Shown: piece after piece, positions 6,639 to 8,074 of the stretch
Numbering within the stretch: position 1 is the first letter of the stretch
How the letters are laid out: each line of letters opens with the position of its first letter
DNA from: JBJSXF01 sp046086225
GTDB lineage: Bacteria; Actinomycetota; Acidimicrobiia; IMCC26256; PALSA-610
Assembly: GCA_046086225.1 (NCBI GenBank)
Contig: JBJSXF010000179.1
Span: 1-8,074 of the forward strand
Reading direction: 5' to 3'
Length of the DNA stretch: 8,074 nt
Program-made: the position numbers and the translations under genes
The notes under the pieces: generated by a model
What the model was told of the DNA's origin: nothing
What the model saw: the letters and a program-made list of their open reading frames with translations, nothing else
The model's database searches: none

Positions 6639-7993
6639 CCGGATCTCCTCCCCGTGAGGTCGAGTCTGCGGTCCAGATCGCTGCACATGATCCCGCCCGG
6701 GTCGAGTGCGTCGCGGATGGCCCGCCACTCCGCGAGCCGCGGGTACATGGCGGCGAGGAGCTCGGGGCGCAGGCGTGCGTCCTTCGTGAGGTACACCCGA
6801 CCACCCGCGCCGACCACGAGCTCGTCGAGCCCGTCGAGTAGCCGGGCGAGGTCCTCGCCCGCGGCGGGCACGTCGAGCGCGAGGGTCCACCCCTCCATCG
6901 GGAAGCCCAGGAGTGACTGGCTGTCGTGCTCGAAGCGCTTCAGCACCGCGAGGAACGACGGAGCCCGGGCCGCGCTCAGGCGCTCCAGGGCCGTGCGCAC
7001 CACCCGCTCCTCGCCGTACGGCACGACGAACTGGTACTGGAGGAGCCCGCGCGGGCCGTAGATCCGGTTCCAGCCCCGCACGCCGTCGAGGGGGAAGAAG
7101 AAGGTCGAGAGGTGCTCGACGTAGCGGCGGGGCGGCTCGGGGGCCCGCCGGAACCAGAGCTCGTTGAAGGCCCGGACGGTAGCGGCGTTGAGCAGCCCGT
7201 CGGGCAGGCGGGGCGGCGCGGTGAGGTGCAGGCGGGGGCCGCGTCCGATGGGCGCGTCGCGACGGCGGGGCGGGAGGTCGTCGATCGTCGCGTGATTGCC
7301 CCGGGTGAGGACCGAGCGGCCGAGGTTCGCGCCGGACGCCATGCAATCGATCCAGGCGACCGAGTAGCGGTAGTCGTCGTCGTGCTCGAGCATGCGGCGC
7401 ATGCACTCGTCGACATCGGGGACCCGCTCGCTGTCGCTCACCATGTAGTCGGTCTCGACCGGCTGGCAGCGCAGCGTGGCGCCGGTGATGACGCCGGTGA
7501 GGCCCATGCCGCCCGCCGTCGCCCGGAACGCGTCGTCGTCGGGGCCGCACTCGATCGGTCCGGTCGCGGGCGCAACGAGGTCGATGCGGTCGACCGCATC
7601 GGAGAAGCACCCGTGGCGGAACTTGCCGTGGATGTCGGAGGCGATGGCCCCGCCGATCGACACGAGGCTCGTGCCGGGGACGACCATCGGGAACCAGCCG
7701 AGCGGGAGGAGTGCGCGCAGGAGGGCGTCGATGCTCACGCCCGCACCGACCCGGACGATGCCCGCACCCGGGTCGGTGACCTCGATGCGGTCGAGCCCGG
7801 CGGTGGCGAGGACGTCTCCTCCCGCGTTCTGGGCGGCGTCGCCGTAGGAGCGCCCGAGCCCCCGGGCGATGATGCCGCGCCGCTCCGGCGCGTCGATCCG
7901 TTCGACGACGGCGCCAACTCGGTCGGGTTCGTGGACGAGGGCCCGGCTCGGCGCAGTCCGCCCCCAGCCGGCGAGGAGCTGCTCGGTCGGCAC
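6635..7993 (-). CDS. dprE1: Decaprenylphosphoryl-beta-D-ribose 2-oxidase (DprE1-type flavoprotein)
   Basis: A 452-residue VAO/PCMH-family FAD oxidase (461 residues in M. tuberculosis), which oxidises C2 of polyprenylphosphoryl-ribose as the first half of the epimerisation to arabinose. The N-terminal FAD-binding domain has GWGRTAPS (9-16), ARGLGRSYGDAAQN (43-56) and the IHGK motif (121-124) with H122 and K124, equivalent to H132/K134 of the tuberculosis enzyme. GGMGLTGVI follows at 161-169. The substrate half has WNRIYGPRGLLQYQF (308-322) and YLTKDAR (401-407) with K404, matching K418. The residue matching the reactive Cys387 is Ala372 (GWTLALD), so the enzyme should work but lacks the covalent benzothiazinone target. 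The GTG start directly abuts the upstream stop (TGAGTG) and gives the expected N-terminus. The gene order with dprE2 supports the call strongly. Confidence 0.93.
   Translation of the reverse strand: MPTEQLLAGWGRTAPSRALVHEPDRVGAVVERIDAPERRGIIARGLGRSYGDAAQNAGGDVLATAGLDRIEVTDPGAGIVRVGAGVSIDALLRALLPLGWFPMVVPGTSLVSIGGAIASDIHGKFRHGCFSDAVDRIDLVAPATGPIECGPDDDAFRATAGGMGLTGVITGATLRCQPVETDYMVSDSERVPDVDECMRRMLEHDDDYRYSVAWIDCMASGANLGRSVLTRGNHATIDDLPPRRRDAPIGRGPRLHLTAPPRLPDGLLNAATVRAFNELWFRRAPEPPRRYVEHLSTFFFPLDGVRGWNRIYGPRGLLQYQFVVPYGEERVVRTALERLSAARAPSFLAVLKRFEHDSQSLLGFPMEGWTLALDVPAAGEDLARLLDGLDELVVGAGGRVYLTKDARLRPELLAAMYPRLAEWRAIRDALDPGGIMCSDLDRRLDLTGRRSG
6645..6652 (-). promoter_or_regulatory. Shine-Dalgarno site deciding the dprE2 start
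   Basis: GGGAGGAG on the minus strand, with 6 bases between AGGAG and the GTG at 6638-6636, lies inside the last codons of dprE1. It is the strongest ribosome site in the window and fixes the dprE2 start in a frame that is open much further upstream. Confidence 0.75.
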
Positions 7994-8074
7994 TCAGCCG
8001 CCCCGGACCGAGAGGGCGAACACCGCGAGCCAGATCGCTCCGAGACCGAGGAGTATCCGGTCGGAGAACACGAG
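7994..8074 (-). CDS. Probable UbiA-family decaprenyl-phosphate phosphoribosyltransferase, last 26 residues
   Basis: Only the C-terminal 26 codons are in the window, ending in TGA at 7996-7994 right before the dprE1 GTG. The visible part begins with a polar SDR turn and continues as one hydrophobic segment (ILLGLGAIWLAVFAL) ending in SVRGG, so it is the last transmembrane helix of a membrane protein. From memory, the actinobacterial phosphoribosyltransferase of DPA synthesis (Rv3806c in M. tuberculosis) ends with a similar D-R-x-L ... W ... hydrophobic ... G pattern. That enzyme moves phosphoribose from PRPP to polyprenyl phosphate, the step before dprE1 and dprE2. The assignment rests on this short likeness plus operon context; a GtrA-type or other membrane protein remains possible. 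Confidence 0.55.
   Translation of the reverse strand, partial: LVFSDRILLGLGAIWLAVFALSVRGG

Noticed and set aside
1..8074. A mobile element, prophage, defence system, CRISPR array or RNA gene
   Set aside because: I saw no transposase, integrase, direct-repeat array, tRNA-like fold or nuclease motif. Composition and coding density are even throughout, so nothing marks an insertion.

Overview
The window is about 70% G+C or higher by eye, tightly packed, and six of its eight visible start codons are GTG. This points to a high-GC actinobacterium. A secreted amidase carrying GxGYW-type repeats, next to decaprenylphosphoryl-arabinose (DPA) genes but with no mycolic-acid genes in view, suggests Acidimicrobiia or a relative. 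That placement is an inference from protein character, not from a marker gene.

Layout, right to left along the minus strand. (1) Positions 8074 to 5281 hold a compact operon read leftward: the last 26 residues of a probable UbiA-family phosphoribosyltransferase, a DprE1-type FAD oxidase, a DprE2-type short-chain reductase, and a HAD-IB phosphatase. The genes abut or overlap by 4 bases. (2) Positions 3798 to 5294 hold a single plus-strand gene for a Tat-exported, zinc-dependent peptidoglycan amidase with six GxGYW repeats. Its 3' end overlaps the HAD gene convergently by 14 bases. (3) A 120-base divergent intergenic region carries a 25-base inverted repeat. (4) Positions 3677 to 1 hold a second leftward operon: three consecutive GT-B family 4 glycosyltransferases and the start of an NAD-dependent sugar epimerase/dehydratase that runs off the left edge.

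How they fit together: the right operon can account for most of the route from a polyprenyl phosphate and PRPP to polyprenyl-phosphoryl-arabinose, the lipid donor of D-arabinofuranose. UbiA would add phosphoribose, the HAD protein may remove the 5-phosphate, and DprE1 and DprE2 would epimerise C2. The left operon makes a nucleotide sugar and transfers sugars, so it probably builds an exopolysaccharide or cell-wall glycan. The amidase trims or binds peptidoglycan outside the membrane. The window therefore reads as a cell-envelope glycan locus. The most interesting points are the HAD phosphatase as a candidate for the dephosphorylation step of DPA synthesis, alanine in DprE1 where the Mycobacterium tuberculosis enzyme has the inhibitor-reactive cysteine, and the repeat domain of unknown function on the amidase. 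There is no gene-free stretch over 300 bases, and I saw no tRNA, rRNA, CRISPR array or insertion sequence.
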